64,000 nucleotides of DNA from NCBI RefSeq assembly GCF_030704535.1, contig NC_081813.1, positions 1,830,501-1,894,500 on the forward strand. Direction: 5' to 3'. Below are positions 33,562-43,355 of this stretch, piece by piece. The DNA comes from Vitis vinifera (lineage: Eukaryota > Streptophyta > Magnoliopsida > Vitales > Vitaceae). Within the stretch, counting starts at the first letter, position 1; every line of letters begins with the position of its first letter. The notes under the pieces are model-generated. The model saw only the letters and a list, made by a program, of their open reading frames with translations. It searched no databases and was not told where the DNA came from. The position numbers were made by a program, and so were the translations under genes.

Positions 33562-33715
33562 GTAACGGATGTTTAAAAAATAACCGCTTTTTGTATCAAC
33601 TGGCTGGGAACGTTTTGCGCATTCGAAACGGTGTCGTTTCACCGAAGTAGAATGTGATACAGTGATGGTAGCGTATTCGTTAATTTTTTTCTAAAAAAAA
33701 TACCTTTATAAGAAA
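33562..33715 (-). promoter_or_regulatory. Candidate displaced promoter of the PPR pseudogene
   Basis: This is a small non-AT-rich island directly outside the giant element, with a near-palindromic GAAACGGTGTCGTTTC at 33626-33641. AAACG(A)CGTCGTTT-like motifs are common near plant gene starts, and a related AAACGACGTCGC occurs upstream of the FLX-like gene here. The PPR pseudogene is on the minus strand and ends just outside the other end of the element, so this sequence would have been its upstream region. This is inference from position. Confidence 0.35.
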
Positions 33716-34402
33716 AAGACTTAAAAAGTTAAGTATTTCTTGAAAATTAGAAATATATATATATATTTTTTTTAATTTTTGGAATTTAATAAAGAGACTT
33801 TTTTATAATCCAATTATGTCATACTATATAGTATAGAAACAAATTTAATATTAAAAGGATATAAAAAAAAATAGTAAAAGAATAAGAAATAGAAAAAATA
33901 ACATGAAAGTGATATAAAATTATTTTTAATAATTCGTTTACAAAAAATTTATCATATTTTAAAACTATTTATTCAATATATTTTTACTAAGATGATTAAT
34001 TTCATAGTAGAAGAAATAAATAATTTACATTTTTAGTGTCATAAAAAATTTGCAAAATACTATCAACCTTAATTTCTTTTTTCTTTTTTTTCATTTTCAA
34101 CGATATTTGATTATTTAATGGATAATTGCTTTTCACTATAATTTAAATTTTTTATGTTTAAAATAAAATTAAAGGAAAAATCATATTTGATCTCTAGCTT
34201 TTTTCCTTTTTTTTTTCTTTAATCTTGTAAATGGGTGTTTTTAAATAAAATTCTAAAACTTATATTTTGATTAAAAAAAAACTGTCATATTTTTATTTTT
34301 TTAAAATTTTTAAATAAAAATTAGTTTATAATATTTTTGAAAATAAGCTTAAAAAAATAATTTTTAAAAATGAGTCTTAAATGTTTTTAGCGACAAAATC
34401 TT
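33716..34402. repeat. Direct repeat A, copy 1
   Basis: AT-rich non-coding sequence repeated in direct orientation at 38519-39441. Landmarks shared by both copies include AAAAAGTTAAGTATTTCTTG, TATAATCCAATTATG and AAATACTATCAACCTTAATT. Copy 2 has an extra insertion of about 270 bp. Confidence 0.8.
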
Positions 34403-34735
34403 ATAGCAAAAGTCAAATAATAGAAACAGAAAACAAACCGAAGACAGATCAACAGAAAATAAACAACTACTGCAATCATAAAGTCAAATAACAGAAACAG
34501 AAAACAAACTACAACAGAAAACGAACAACTACTGCAATCAAACTACAACAGAAAACGAACAACTACTGCAATCATAAAGTCAAAAAACTACAGGAATAAG
34601 AAACCCAGCTGCTGCAACCAAACTACAAACCCATAAAGTCAAATAACAGAAACAGAAAACAAACTAGAAACTTAGCTGCTGCAACCAAACTACAAACCCA
34701 ACCACAGCAACCCAAGTACTGAAATCAGAAACATA
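34402..34735. repeat. Short imperfect direct repeats 3' of the DUF866 gene
   Basis: Several partial copies of a motif family containing ATAAAGTCAAATAACAGAAA, ACAACTACTGCAATCA and CAGCTGCTGCAACCAAACTA repeat at 40-90 bp spacing. No gene is seen. It probably contributes to the 3' UTR or terminator region of the neighbouring gene. Confidence 0.65.
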
Positions 34736-34749
34736 AAACTAAAGTGCCA

Positions 34750-35542
34750 TCAACCCCAATATGACACAAATTTGGCTTTCAGCTTTGAGATTGATACCTC
34801 CACTCCATCGATCACATCCGTGTATTCTCTCATAGTAAGATCGACATGAATTTCTCTGCCAGAAGTCTGAAAAAAACAATAGAAAAACCAGCATTAGTGA
34901 CTCAGCTCAAATTAAAAAGGATAAAAATGATAAAAATTATGTTGATAGAAGTGTACCGTTATAGCCAACCATCCACCGTTGAATGAATACTCCACAGGGA
35001 GTAATCCGTCACAACTAAATAACATCAAATCCACCTCTGTGGAGTGATTTTGGCTTAATGGAGTCCCATATCCAGGGATTAGCGAGATCTTGCCAGGTCT
35101 TTCACATCCTTGACACTACAAAACCAAGAAAAACCAAGAAAAGAATGAGAAAAAAAAAAAAAAAAAAAAAAAACAAGACTTATTTTGAGGTTAAAATTGA
35201 GAGAGGAAGTGATCATAGAAAATAATATGAGAGAGAGAAACTAATGTAGTGCCCACCTTTCTGGATAAGTTCAAATTGTCATTTCTTCGGTTCCCAGTGG
35301 GATTTTCTTTGACATTTATAGAGACACAGACTTCATTCTGAGAAATCCACCCACAATATTCACACTCCAGCTGCAATAAAACAGAGATCAAAACGTTAAA
35401 TACAAAACAATGTTAAATCAAAACAACATTGAAAATTCACCTTGAAATAGTAGTTGATGGTGTCATCGTCACTTCCATCTTGAGGTTGGAGAATGGCAAT
35501 GTTCTTCAACTCAGCAGATACAACGAGCATGAGTTTTGGCAT
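34750..35542 (-). CDS. DUF866 / CXXC-motif zinc-binding protein (UPF0587 family)
   Basis: Four small exons on the minus strand: 35441-35542, 35257-35370, 34957-35115 and 34750-34866. All junctions are phase 0 with GT-AG introns of 70, 141 and 90 bp, giving 163 aa. The start MPKLMLVVSAELKNIA is the conserved N-terminus of the eukaryotic DUF866 family (human C1orf123/CZIB). The two zinc-binding CxxC pairs are present (CEYC in exon 2, CQGC in exon 3), and the downstream GKISLIPGYG and SFNGGW motifs fit the family. The C-terminus (VDLTMREYTDVIDG, ending VSYWG) is more diverged than I would expect. The function is poorly known; a zinc-binding structural role is the family inference. A good TATA box lies about 70 bp upstream. 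It looks intact and is the only intact gene between the giant element and the right arm. Confidence 0.85.
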
Positions 35543-35610
35543 TTTTTCTTTTCTTCTCTTAATTTTTTCTTCTTTTCTGAATAACAATAGAAACCACTAG
35601 AGTGAGCCTA

Positions 35611-35621
35611 TTCTATTTATA
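35611..35621 (-). promoter_or_regulatory. TATA box of the DUF866 gene
   Basis: On the minus strand TATAAATAGAA lies about 70 bp upstream of the ATG at 35542, with a CT/AG-rich short leader between. It is a near-perfect plant TATA box at a plausible distance. Confidence 0.6.
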
Positions 35622-35642
35622 AGTGGATGAAATGAAAACCCT

Positions 35643-36204
35643 ACTTACCTATCTCTCACATCATCTGCATGTATTGGAAGTAATTTGATGGTCATGTGGT
35701 TTTGATACTTGATTTTTAGGATTGTTTTTATTTTTAAGTGTTTTTAATTAAAATGTTTTCAAATTAGAAAAATCACTTTTAAATATTTCTCCAAAAAAAT
35801 AGCACAAATGAATTTTAAAATTTTCAATAATATTTTTAAAATTTTTCTAAACGTAAATGTGTTTTTTAATACTAAAAATATTTTCTAAAAACATGAAGTA
35901 ATTTCTGAAAGATTAACACTTTTGCTTATAGAAATGATGCATCTGTGAACTTTTAGAATCAGGGGAAGCATTAATATCTTTAAAAGTGAAACTCTACCAG
36001 AGTACTGTTAGGGGTTGGAAATCACTTTTGTTTTTTATTTTCAGCCATAATTGATGAGATCATTATATGGATAATTGCTTTGCTAATTATTAAAGATAGT
36101 TTATTATACATGTATAAATAATTGTTGCTTTGACCCAAGGTAAATGATTTCCAACCCACTTCTTGCTTTGACCCTCAACTCCTGATCTCTTTCATGTTTA
36201 TGGT
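35643..36204. other. AT-rich spacer with repeat B, copy 1
   Basis: No gene is seen. From about 36040 the sequence resembles 44300-44660 in direct orientation (landmarks AAATGATTTCCAACCCACTT, TTGCTTTGACC; in the other copy AAATAATTTCCAAACCACTT, TTGCCTTGACC). Confidence 0.55.
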
Positions 36205-36358
36205 GATAAAGCACTTTTCATATGTTTTTGCTTTCACCAACTCTTGATTTCTCATGTGGTCTCTGTGGGAACAAGCCAGTTGTTGATAAAGCACTTTTCA
36301 TATGTTTTTGCTTTCACCAACTCTTGATTTCTCATGTGGTCTCTGTGGGAACAAGCCA
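36205..36358 (+). repeat. Tandem duplication, 90-bp period, about 1.7 copies
   Basis: GATAAAGCACTTTTCATATG and the following 45 bp occur at 36205 and again at 36295 with no visible differences. Confidence 0.85.
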
Positions 36359-36871
36359 CTTTTCATATGTTGGCCCAAAAAATCAGGGTCTACAACTATG
36401 GTGCACATTAGGAGATGGACGGTTCAGATATAATGGAATTAGTTGAGAATGAATAAGTATTTAGAGGTTTTGTGGATCTTAAGTCTTAAGACCTGCATGG
36501 GGTTTGTGATGGTAAGCTGTCCGAGAAAGAGCTGGAACCTGCAGGCATCAGTGAGAATAGAAGCAATGTCATGGATGATGATCAGGGACTAAGTTTTGTT
36601 GATGAGTCTGTTCTCTTTGACGAACTCAGTATGGGTAATGAAGAGGAGATGAGGCAAATTGAGATCAAGTCAGCAGTCAAATATCCAGAGTGATTTTAGT
36701 ACCCCAGAAACGGATCATGATAAAGGAGTAAAGTTTGATTCTGCCAATCTAGAAATAGAGAGAGATTGTATTTTCCCAACGGTTGAAGATGAGACAAAAA
36801 CCGAAAACGATTGTATTGCCCCAACAACGGATGATGGGATCCCAATCAAGTCAGAAAACACAAAGACAGAG

Positions 36872-37290
36872 AGCGTCTCTTTAGCTGATTTTTTTTTTCA
36901 TTGCAGAGCAAATAAAGGAACATATATTGAGTCTCAGGTGATCGATTGGGCAGAATCTTTCAAAGTAGCAGGACACAAAATAACAAATTCCACCAGTGAA
37001 AATTCATGCCAGTTGTGCATGGCGGATAACCTTTTGTTTGCTCCTGAACCAATTTATTACTCCTTGGGTGGAACCCATATCAAGCATGGTGTGCTTCATT
37101 ATTGTCCCCAAGCTGAAAATGGTGCAAAGTATTGTTGTTGTACTTCATGCTATAAGATGTCTTGGGGTGGGAATATCACATTCTGTGGGTTTGCAATCTC
37201 CGAGGCAGAACTGGACAAGAAATTGAAGGATCGTGGGTCCAATGTGGTAAACGTGAAAGTTGGCAATACCAGAAATGCGCTCATTCGCAG
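36872..37290 (+). pseudogene. Fragment of a HAC-type (CBP/p300-like) histone acetyltransferase
   Basis: The reading SENSCQLCMADNLLFAPEPIYY...IKHGVLHYCPQ...CTSCYKMSWG...AISEAELDKK matches the Cys-rich region before the catalytic domain of plant HAC1-like acetyltransferases (family form SENSCQLC...FEPPPIYC). WVQCGKRESWQYQKCA from the adjacent PHD finger follows in another frame. An intron-acceptor-like TTTTTTTCATTGCAG at about 36892-36906 lies where the frame jumps to EQIKEHIES, so part of an intron may be kept. No catalytic domain or start exists: a fragment, not a gene. The open frame 36659-37300 extends into unrecognised upstream sequence. Confidence 0.7.
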
Positions 37291-37370
37291 AAGCAACTAA
37301 TATTTGCTGCCTTGACATGGCGGATGCCAATTCAAAATCTGGGGAATATATTACTTATCCTACGTGCTCG

Positions 37371-37770
37371 TTTGCACGGCCGCATGGCTGTTTGTAATTT
37401 AGCATGCGAGGGCTTAAGTCGGGCAAATACTACACCTGATCAAGCCCAAAGGAAGCTCTACATTGGAGGCTTGGCTCCAGATGTCATAATTGAGGCTGTA
37501 AAGAAGGCCATTGATGATCCACAGAAGTTCCTTGTGGGGCGGAGTATCATCGTGAAGCTAGCTGATTCACACAAGGGCAAGATGATATAAACACAGCTAT
37601 GGACAGCAGTGGCTCCATGGCTTTACCTTTGGCAGCTGGATATCCACAACAGCCCAGAAAACCACCTGCTAATGCCGCCTCCTGGTCTTGTACATAATGC
37701 ACTTGTGCTAGGTCACCCTTCCACCCAATTGCACCCCGGGGCCCACGTCCTGCATGGCCATGTGTGGCCA
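37371..37770 (+). pseudogene. Fragment of a UBA2-like (UBP1-associated) RNA-binding protein gene
   Basis: LHGRMAVCNLACEGLS and TTPDQAQRKLYIGGLAPDV correspond to the linker and second RRM start of plant UBA2 proteins. The reading then jumps directly to EAVKKAIDDPQKFLVGRSIIVKLADSHKGK, so the middle of the RRM, including its RNP-1 strand, is deleted. Decayed coding sequence for the C-terminal region follows in another frame. It joins the HAC fragment without a spacer. Confidence 0.7.
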
Positions 37771-37855
37771 CCTTGCTCACATGCTCCCCTGAACACTCTC
37801 TCCATAGCCAAACTTCAAGCTGGTTATTTGTTTCCAAAGATAGACAGAAGAAGGT

Positions 37856-38100
37856 CGGCAAACAAGCTCTTCAGGATGCATTAAAATCCAATCTGGAAGC
37901 TTCAGTGATCCTAACGTTAGATATGTCATGCAAAGCGATGTTTGACCAAGTTGACTCCTCATTTCAAACACGAATGGTTGAGTATTCAATTACAGTTCAA
38001 CAGCGATTTGAATCCAGTCATTCTCCTGTTTCTTCTCCCGTTCAGTTGCTCTGGTCTCTGCTCAGGGATCTACTAACGGAACCAGCTCTTGGCAGACCCT
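37856..38100 (+). pseudogene. Fragment of a VARICOSE (EDC4-like decapping factor) gene
   Basis: GKQALQDALKSNLEASV, MSCKAMFDQVDSSFQ and VQQRFESSHSP match the conserved C-terminal region of plant VARICOSE proteins, which scaffold mRNA decapping. After this the frame shifts and the homology is kept only out of frame until about 38100. The sequence 37770-37856, between this and the UBA2 piece, is not recognised. Confidence 0.7.
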
Positions 38101-38522
38101 CAACTGAAATGCACCTTTGGTCATAGCACATAAGATTCAAAAGAGGCAATGGAATATTTACCTTCAACCTCACATGGGAGAATATTCAAACCTTGACCCC
38201 GGCAATATCAAACTCATGTTCAAACTTCGTTGTTCCGAAATCCATCAGCCAGAAATGCTGGGAAATTGGGGTCATTGTCAGACTTTTTGGGCATTGCAGA
38301 AGAAGCTAATTCTCTTTCCGTGTCTTGATCAGCATTGGGCATGCAGTCTTCCATGTGAAGGTGGGATTAAGCGTCACAGATGTAGTCCGTGATGCTTTGA
38401 GCAAAGCTGGTTATGATAACGGAACCTCACCCGAGGTCAAATATGGAGATGTTCCATTCTCCTTGGGACCCACCTCGTCAGAACATCAAAATATCCTATG
38501 ACTAAAAAAAAAAAAAAAAAAA
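38100..38522 (+). other. Unrecognised tail of mosaic 1 ending in poly(A)
   Basis: Codon-like sequence with short open frames; for example VVRDALSKAGYDNGTSPEV is read near 38390-38440. I cannot assign a family. It ends in CCTATGACT followed by about 19 A (38502-38521). The poly(A) on the same strand as all the gene fragments suggests an RNA-derived end, but the flanks give only a weak duplication (TATGACTAAAAA before, again about 25 bp after). Confidence 0.4.
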
Positions 38523-39441
38523 GACTTTAAATTTATGACTAAAAAGTTAAGTATTTCTTGGAAATTAGAAAATGATGATTTTTTTTCTTTAATTTTAGAA
38601 ATTTAATAAGAGAATTTTTTTTATAATCCAATTATGCCATAATATATAGAAGAGAGAGTGTATAGAAACAAATTTAGTATTAAAAGGATACCAAAAAAAT
38701 AGTAAAAAAATAAGAAATAAAAAAATCACGTGAAAGTGATATAAAACTATTTTTAATAATAAGTTTACCAAAAAGTTACTTTATTATTAAACTATTTATT
38801 CTATATATATATATATATATTTACTAAGATTATTAATTTCATAGCAAAAGAAATAAATAAGTTACATTTTTAGAGTCTTAAAAATTTTCAAAATACTATC
38901 AACCTTAATTTCTATTTTTTTTAGCTTTACCTTAAAAATAAAATTAAAGGAAAATTCATATTTCATTTCTATTTTTTTAATCTTTTAAATGAATCTTTTT
39001 AAAAGAATATCTAAAACTTATGATCCATTTGATCATGTTTTTTGAAATTTGTTTTTAAAAGCAGTTTTTTATTCTTTAACTTAAAAAACGGTTTTTAAAA
39101 ATAAGTTTTAAAAAATATGATTAAACATGTTCATGTTTTCCTTTTATTTTTAAAAACAGATGAAAACAATTCTTACTGAACAAATGTTTTTAGAGAATAA
39201 CAATCAAACAAAGTTAAAAGAAATTAAAAATAATTTTTTTTAAAAAAAATAGAAAATTGTTTTTAAATCACACAATAAAACAAACTCTTATATTTTGATT
39301 AAAATATACAAAAACAGCTATTATAAAATATTTATTTTTAAAAATATTTAGATAAAAATTAGTTTGATAATATTTTTGAAAATAATCCTTAAAAATAATT
39401 TTAAAAATTATTCTTAAATATTTTCAACAACAAAATTTTAT
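38519..39441. repeat. Direct repeat A, copy 2
   Basis: Homologous to 33716-34402 in direct orientation, ending at the equivalent ACAAAATTTTA. It is interrupted at about 39021-39289 by a MITE-like insertion. The 4.8-kb LTR-type unit begins 36 bp later. Confidence 0.8.
39021..39289. mobile_element. MITE-like insertion in direct repeat A copy 2
   Basis: About 270 bp present here and absent at the equivalent site near 34260. The flank ..AAACTTAT at the left and ..CTTATATTTT at the right suggests a short duplication. It contains GTTTTTAAAAACAG-type stretches and no coding. The family is unknown. Confidence 0.5.
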
Positions 39442-41699
39442 TTAAGAACTTGAATATAAAAGATAGTGTAGACCCCCGTTTTGGGGCTCGGTTTCTCACT
39501 TTTATGCAGCTTGTGTTGCCAAGTGTCGCGACCTAGGAGACCACATGGCATCTCTTAGTTGGCTACTATGGAATCAGATAATGCTTTTTGAGGAGCTATC
39601 AAGAGGCGACACCTGTAGGAAGAGATGCAGGGGGCGTTCAGAGTCTGTTAAGAGGGGGATTTCTGGAGCTGGGGGAGGAGCTTCAGGGGGATTTTCTGGA
39701 GCTGGGGGAGGAAGCAAGCTAGAGAGAAGGGGATTCACGGGAGCTAGAGTGGGGAGTTTTTGAGAGAGATTTTGGGGTGGAGCATTGGATATAGAGAGAG
39801 CAGCGAGTGACAGCCCAGGACTTGGGTTGAGGAAGAGATTTTCAGGTATGGCCATTTGTGGTTTTTTCCGTATATTCTCTCATCTTTCATATTTCTCCTG
39901 TCTGATTCTCTATGATTTCATCTCTGTTTGTTGGGTTGCATTGTTTTGATGATTATTGGTTTAATATTTGAGGGGTTTGAGGCCTTTTATGCTCTGTTCT
40001 AGTAAACATTTTCCACCTGAATCCACTAATTGTTGGACCCATGGATAAAGTAATGAAATGGGTTTAACACGTTCGTTAAGGGCTTCATGATTCTTTTTCC
40101 CGTTGCTATCTTCTTGCCTCCTTGTCTTTCCTCCTGAAGATACCTTCAAGGTTTTGAGATTGGAAGAAGCCGGCTGTAGCTAAATCCGATATTATGGTAA
40201 GATGGTTGGTGGTCCCAGTCTCCTGCATTGATTCATTCTAGAGGTTGACTCTACCCCTGATGATCTTGAGATGTTGTGACGCCTATATGTTCTGAAATGA
40301 AGCTTTAAAGGTAGCCAATATGGTGGAGGATAGATTACGTTTTGGTGATGAGTTTCAGCCATGAAGTTCCATAAAGGCTCAGTCGGTTCAGAGACACCAT
40401 TTGGAATTTATTGGTAGCCTAGTCGTGTGTATAAGAAGTATTCAGTGGGTCTTCTCCTTAAATGACTTCGTTACCGAGCATTCAGTCACCATAAGTTACA
40501 TCCAAAGTTGCTACCAATGACCAAAGAGAGGCCTCTGAATGATTTCTGAACCTGTCCGGGCAGTCTTCGACTATGCTAATGTCAAATGAGTTCGCGATAC
40601 TGTCAGATCATGTTTTGAAGGTCCACGTTGTTCTGTCAGTAGGCCGAGCACCTGAAATATGCGTCATAATCTCTAGAATTTTGAGTTAATTCTAGAGTCA
40701 TGTGGAGTAAGGCATATCAGAATATGCATAATGGCAATCCTCCCTCTTCTTACCTAGCCAACATACCCATATCCTCATGCCCACTAAACCGATCACCACC
40801 TCACACTCCTCTTATCCTCCATACCATAGGTGTATCACCATCAACCTGACCCATATTGCTCATCAAGCTCTCCCCATTTTCCACGCGGCATTGGCCATTG
40901 TTTAACATGACGTTATTGCCTATTGAGAGACTTCCAATAAACCTTTAAGTGCTCTGGACGAGGGCACTAATCTGGACCCAAACATCATCTTTGCTGAATG
41001 CTCCTCGTGTTTCAATGGGTCTCTAAAGTCTGAGTGAAGAGGGAGTATGAAGAGTTCAAGATTCGGATAAATGCATTGGTTTCTATGGCCCAGAAGTTTC
41101 TTGAGGAAAGTTGCATGGGATAGCTGATTCAGCCGAGGTAATGGAATAAAAATCTGGAAAGAATTCCCTGAAGACTCATTTTGAAGTTGTGATTGCTAGA
41201 TTCCCCATTACCTCATTCTTTCATTTCTGTTTGGTTCGTCGGAAGTGGAATCCATTGCTCATTGGTGCAGGGATGTGGTGGTGCTGGCTGAAATTCAATT
41301 TGTCTATGTCATTGACTGTCTTGGTTTCGACGCATCTGATGAGTTAGCAGGAGTGCAGTATGTTGGCAACCCACACTTTTGGGTAAATGAAGGTAGATCA
41401 TACCAGGAAGAGGGACAGAAGAATACAGAAGGTTATATCCGGGGCAAGGCTGGAACAAAGTTGGTTTGTGCTGTCTTGTCACTGCCAGTTTCTTCAAAGT
41501 TTTTAAGTCCTAGTGGAGAACAAGTGAATAATTTTGTTACCAGAACTGTCCCTGACTACCTTGAACAGGGAATACTTCAGAGGCAAGGAGTCAACACTGG
41601 GATTTAAGTTATTATTTTGTCAAGGTTAGAGGGTATATATTATTGAGAAAAATATAGATTAATGGAAGGTTTAGTTCCACTTCCAGGCTAAAAGCAGAA

Positions 41700-41825
41700 T
41701 CATCATACAGCTGCTCGCAAAATTGTCTCAAATATATCTCTGAAAGATCTGTGGCTGCTTGTGCGTGAAGGGTCCTTGGCTGATATGGATTTGGCACTGG
41801 TGCAACTGAAGAAGAATGGAGGAAA
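41700..41825 (+). pseudogene. Fragment of an ankyrin/RCC1/BTB protein gene
   Basis: [31 protein letters not shown] and QLKKNGG match the segment just before the ankyrin repeats in a conserved plant ankyrin-RCC1 protein. It breaks off after GG and joins unrelated sequence. About 40 codons only. Confidence 0.55.
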
Positions 41826-41850
41826 GTTATGCATGATCATGGAAATTTCT

Positions 41851-41970
41851 TGTGTCTTCGATCAGATATACAAAGAGCATCTCAATGGCATGCGCCCCGG
41901 TGGTGATAAAATTTACCATGTCTTTGATAACCAATTTCCTGCTGTTCTGAAAAGGTTGCAATTTGATGAA
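41851..41970 (+). pseudogene. Fragment of a dynamin-related protein (DRP1-type) gene
   Basis: [21 protein letters not shown] and [17 protein letters not shown] match the stalk region of plant DRP1 dynamins, where [18 protein letters not shown] is conserved. About 40 codons, in frame, fused to bHLH sequence at its 3' end. Confidence 0.65.
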
Positions 41971-42112
41971 GCAACCATTCTTTCTGATACAATTCAATTG
42001 CTCTAGGACTTGACAGCTCAAGTTGAGAAACTGAAAGCTGAGAATGCATCACTGAATGAAGAATCCCGTGAATTAACTCAGGAGAAGAATGATCTCAGAT
42101 AAGAGAAGGACA
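41970..42112 (+). pseudogene. Fragment of a bHLH transcription factor gene
   Basis: [11 protein letters not shown], a stop, DLTAQVEKLKAENASL and ESRELTQEKNDLR match helix 2 and the leucine zipper of plant bHLH proteins close to bHLH121. Two in-frame stops (TAG at 42006-42008, TAA shortly after NDLR) interrupt it. The basic DNA-binding region is absent. Confidence 0.6.
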
Positions 42113-42299
42113 CGCCTTATAGCAATAAATATGATATGCCATTCAGCTTGATCCACGTTCCAGCTGATGAGCCTGGTGTTGGTAGTCTTGCATCAAGACA
42201 GACAATCTCTTCGCCCAATTCTGCCAGTGCTGGTTCTCAAGGATTCTTTGACTCGTGAACCAGGAATTAAGGTTCATCATGCCAATATCCAAGCGTCAA

Positions 42300-42455
42300 A
42301 AGTTGTGGCCTATGGTGCTGCTGTGCAGGCTGCAATCTTGAGCGGTGAGGGCAATGAAAAGGTCCAAGACCTACTGTTGTTGGATGTCACCCCTCTCTCC
42401 CTTGGTTCGGAGACTGCTGGTGCTGTCATGACTGTCTTGATTCCAAGGAATACAA
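42300..42455 (+). pseudogene. Fragment of a cytosolic HSP70 gene
   Basis: [33 protein letters not shown] and MTVLIPRNT are the end of the ATPase domain, linker and start of the substrate domain of HSP70. Two substitutions in the otherwise highly conserved LETAGGVMTV segment fit decay. About 52 codons. Confidence 0.75.
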
Positions 42456-42599
42456 TATGTGCAGCTTGCTATGAGAATGCTAGAAGCATAGTTGCATTCA
42501 TCAACAAGTTTGAAAATGATAAGGGATTCGATAAATCCAATAACTCCACTGTCTTTCCTGCAAATTCCTCCAAGGGATTTTCAAATGCTTTGAAATGGG

Positions 42600-42885
42600 T
42601 GCAGGAAATGAAAGAGATAGAAGAGGAACTTAACGAGAAATTGAGCTTTCTTGGAGGATTTGCTGCTGCTTTCGGAGACCAAATTCACACTCATATTGAA
42701 GTCAAGCCAGGCCACAATGGACCTTCTCTATTTGCACATAGAACATTATTGGCAACAAGGTCAGAGATCTTCAAGAACATGCTGGACTCAGATGGATGCA
42801 AAGCTGCACCAACTAACACCATAACGCTCCCGGAATTGAACCATGAAGAGCTTGATTTTCTCCCTGAGTTCCTCTACAGTGGAGC
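42600..42885 (+). pseudogene. Fragment of a BTB/POZ protein gene
   Basis: [40 protein letters not shown] and [15 protein letters not shown]...FLYSG match a small plant BTB/POZ protein (At1g01640-like). At FLYSG it runs in frame straight into DXS sequence; GGAGCC is shared by both at the join. The preceding 42455-42600 ([20 protein letters not shown]) is unrecognised. Confidence 0.68.
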
Positions 42886-43355
42886 CATGACTGCAGGGCA
42901 AGCTTATGAAGCAATGAACAATGCTGGGCACCTGGATTCTGACATGATTGTTATCCTTAACGACCACAGGCGGGTTTCATTACTCACTGCTACTCTAGAT
43001 GGGCCCATACCACCTGTAGGAGCTTTGAGCAGTGCTCTTAATAGGTTACAATCAAACAGACCTCTTAGAGAATTATGAGAGGTTACCAAGGGCGTTACCA
43101 AACAGATTGGCGGACCGATGCATGAATTGGCTGCAAAAGTTGATGAATATGCTCTTGGGATGGTCAGTGGTTCTGGATCAACACTTTTTGAAGAGCTTGG
43201 ACTCTACTATATAGGTCCTGTTGATGGCCATAACATAGATGACCTCGTTGCCATTCTCAAGGAGGTTAAGAGTACCAAGACAACAGGTCCAGTTTTGATC
43301 CATGCTGTCATAGAGAAAGGCCGCGGATATCCATATGCTGAGAAAGCTGCAGATC
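42881..43355 (+). pseudogene. Fragment of 1-deoxy-D-xylulose-5-phosphate synthase (DXS) gene
   Basis: [71 protein letters not shown] and [13 protein letters not shown] are classic DXS motifs (first enzyme of the plastid MEP isoprenoid pathway). The longest captured piece, about 158 codons in one frame, with a TGA at 43076-43078 where the family has Arg. It begins at the thiamine-diphosphate-binding region and lacks both ends of the enzyme. No intron interrupts it. Non-functional. Confidence 0.85.

Noticed and set aside
36659-37300. 213-residue open frame as a functional acetyltransferase-like gene
   Set aside because: It covers only a Cys-rich piece, the PHD finger continues in another frame, and the catalytic domain is absent.
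42167-43078. 303-residue open frame as a real gene
   Set aside because: It is a chain of unrelated fragments (HSP70, BTB, DXS) with no complete domain; kept as separate pseudogene fragments.
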